DNA from: Hymenopellis radicata
Taxonomy: Eukaryota > Basidiomycota > Agaricomycetes > Agaricales > Physalacriaceae
Assembly: GCA_015501595.1 (NCBI GenBank)
Contig: JADNRX010000352.1
Location: 1 to 56,498 of the forward strand
Reading direction: 5' to 3'
Length of the DNA: 56,498 nucleotides
Position 1 is the first letter of the stretch. Every line of letters begins with the position of its first letter. Below the pieces are notes generated by a model. It saw only the letters and a program-made list of their open reading frames with translations, made no database searches and was not told where the DNA came from. This document shows, piece after piece, positions 55,219-56,498 of this stretch. The translations under genes were made by a program, and so were the position numbers.

Positions 55219-55314
55219 GCACGGAAATGAAGTTCTAGAAATTGATCGGTAACAAAAGATTCACAAAGGAGAACCACCGTACCGCAGTATCTCCTTCCGT
55301 GACTCTACGCCACG

Positions 55315-55650
55315 TCATGAGAAATCCATCCTCCGCTCTGTGAAAAGAAGGTCTTCATCATTAACATCAAAGGACAGCCATTTGAGGCACGTAACGTGTC
55401 GGCCGGCTGGGTGATACTCAACAGCAATCTCTGCCCCGTATTTAAGACACCAGATATTCAAACCATCGTGCCCTAAGAAGCTTGCATTAGCGAATTCACG
55501 AACCCCCAGAGGCCAAGTAAAGCGCGGGTCGTGAAAGAGCAAGGGACGCCACTTCGTCTGCGTGACCGTCGAGGAAAAAAAGCTTTCGAAAAGACATAAT
55601 ATTACAGTAGTCCAGAGAGTATAAGTTAGTATGGCAGCGCGTCCCCACAT
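55315..55650 (-). CDS. Hypothetical 111-codon open segment
   Basis: Reads MWGRAAILTYTLWTTVILCL (hydrophobic, could be a membrane segment or signal), then RPLLFHDPRFTWPLGVREFA, and HPAGRHVTCLKWLSFDVNDE. Stop at 55315. No family recognised. Confidence 0.35.
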   Translation of the reverse strand: MWGRAAILTYTLWTTVILCLFESFFSSTVTQTKWRPLLFHDPRFTWPLGVREFANASFLGHDGLNIWCLKYGAEIAVEYHPAGRHVTCLKWLSFDVNDEDLLFTERRMDFS

Positions 55651-55762
55651 GACGGTCCTGATGGATTCACCGTTTCAACAATAACCACCTGTTTACCCAA
55701 GGAAGTGTTCTACCTACAAAAAAGGACTCCAAAAGCTGCAAACTGAAGGTCTGAGTAAGCAT

Positions 55763-56425
55763 TTAATCCAGTAAATACGGCGGGAGGGCAGGACTAGAAA
55801 CATAGATTTTATTGTAATCAATGTTATTGCGCCGAGGTCGTGTGGTGGATGGAGAATGAGCGGATGGGGTTTGCGATGTCGACGTAGATGCAGTCGGAGA
55901 CTCAGCCGGCCTTGGCCTAACTCTTCTGGACACAGGCTGATCTCCAACTGCACGCCGGACTCCCCTAGGGGCAGAAGATGATGGGCTTGGAAGTGGGCGG
56001 GGCGGGATAATGATAGTATTGCGCCGAGAAGTAGACGATGGCATGTTGTTAGCTGGCTGGACAGCCGTGCGAGTCATGTCATGCGCTGAAGGAGCAGGAG
56101 CGGTGGGGCGAGGTATTGTCGAAGGGTGGGGGGGGCGTGGGTCGGAAGTTTGCGAGGCAAGTTTTCTGACTGCCTTTGCCGTCAGCTCTTCTTCTCTCTT
56201 GCGCTCCTTCTTCCTGGCCCTCCTCCGCTTCTTAGCTTCTTTCTCAGATTTGAGTTTTTGCAACTGGTGCTCAAAGGAGGTGGGCTTGAGCCACTCGATA
56301 TGAATTGGGAAGGCGTTCTCGCTCCGGCAGTAGGGACCTGACAAGAAAATTAATGCGAAACTTTGGGGAGAATGGAGAATACATACAAGATAGGTTGCGT
56401 TTATACGACGCAAATATGCAGCCCT
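55763..56425 (-). CDS. Hypothetical protein with CPYC zinc-finger-like motif and basic coiled coil, 3' exons
   Basis: After an acceptor CTCTTAG at about 56426 the exon reads GCIFASYKRNLS; removing a 49-base intron (GTATGT to CTTGTCAG) gives CPYCRSENAFPIHIEWLKPT. A highly basic coiled-coil-like stretch follows (LKSEKEAKKRRRARKKERKR), then a Pro/Ser/Thr-rich tail to the stop at 55763 (SSPALPPYLLD). The 5' part lies further right, partly outside the window. The unspliced frame is also open, but the spliced one gives a C-x2-C pair. Unknown function. Confidence 0.45.
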   Translation of the reverse strand, partial: RAAYLRRINATYLVCILHSPQSFALIFLSGPYCRSENAFPIHIEWLKPTSFEHQLQKLKSEKEAKKRRRARKKERKREEELTAKAVRKLASQTSDPRPPHPSTIPRPTAPAPSAHDMTRTAVQPANNMPSSTSRRNTIIIPPRPLPSPSSSAPRGVRRAVGDQPVSRRVRPRPAESPTASTSTSQTPSAHSPSTTRPRRNNIDYNKIYVSSPALPPYLLD

Positions 56426-56498
56426 AAGAGGCGGTCATGATAGGACAACCCCAGATGAAACTTGACTGACCTGTCCCCAAAGCTTTTGCTTGCATGGG

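Overview
The window looks like nuclear DNA of a basidiomycete fungus, most likely a mushroom-forming agaricomycete. The genes carry many short GT-AG introns of about 46 to 60 bases. There are several LRR-rich F-box genes and a fungal-type kinase in which the usual HRD is WGD. A Polycomb-type E(z) histone methyltransferase is present, and decayed transposons are abundant. No tRNA, rRNA or CRISPR array was recognised. I worked by reading only; family names rest on recognised motifs, not on database searches.

The dominant structure is a long inverted repeat. Positions 1-4460 are the reverse complement of 43181-48673, with very few substitutions. The right arm is longer mainly because it holds a 988 bp transposon-like insertion with terminal inverted repeats and an 8 bp target duplication; the left arm keeps the empty site. 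The left arm is cut by the window edge, so the full arm length is unknown. Both arms carry the same genes: a 348-codon unknown gene, a two-exon unknown gene, a candidate secreted-protein gene, and the start of a gene that is complete only on the right.

The 38.7 kb between the arms is divided by four copies of a repeat built from a roughly 430 bp tandem cassette: 4461-5838, about 18080-19740, about 30300-31410, and about 41281-42640. The first three share one orientation and the last is inverted. The cassettes carry phased intron-like signals and conserved coding segments, so they look like a tandemly duplicated exon unit. Block 1 (6-18 kb) holds a kinase, two F-box genes, a LINE tail, the E(z) gene and small unknown genes. 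Block 2 (20-30 kb) holds an acidic unknown gene with a partial duplicate, a broken PDR-type ABC transporter split by a 488 bp MITE, an unknown multi-exon gene, and a mosaic pseudogene of midasin and dynein heavy chain pieces that still contains an intron. Block 3 (31-41 kb) holds an F-box gene, a candidate SAP-like gene and weak hypothetical genes.

Right of the inverted repeat (48.7-56.5 kb) is a decayed P-type ATPase interrupted by a 2 kb element with terminal inverted repeats. That element contains an exon of ribosomal protein S27a. Several unrecognised gene fragments follow. Overall this is an accessory, transposon-rich region where gene fragments have been duplicated, shuffled and broken, with a few apparently intact genes. 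Several frame breaks in otherwise good genes (one F-box gene, E(z)) fall in homopolymer runs and may be sequence errors; those in the dynein, ABC and LINE pieces are real decay.
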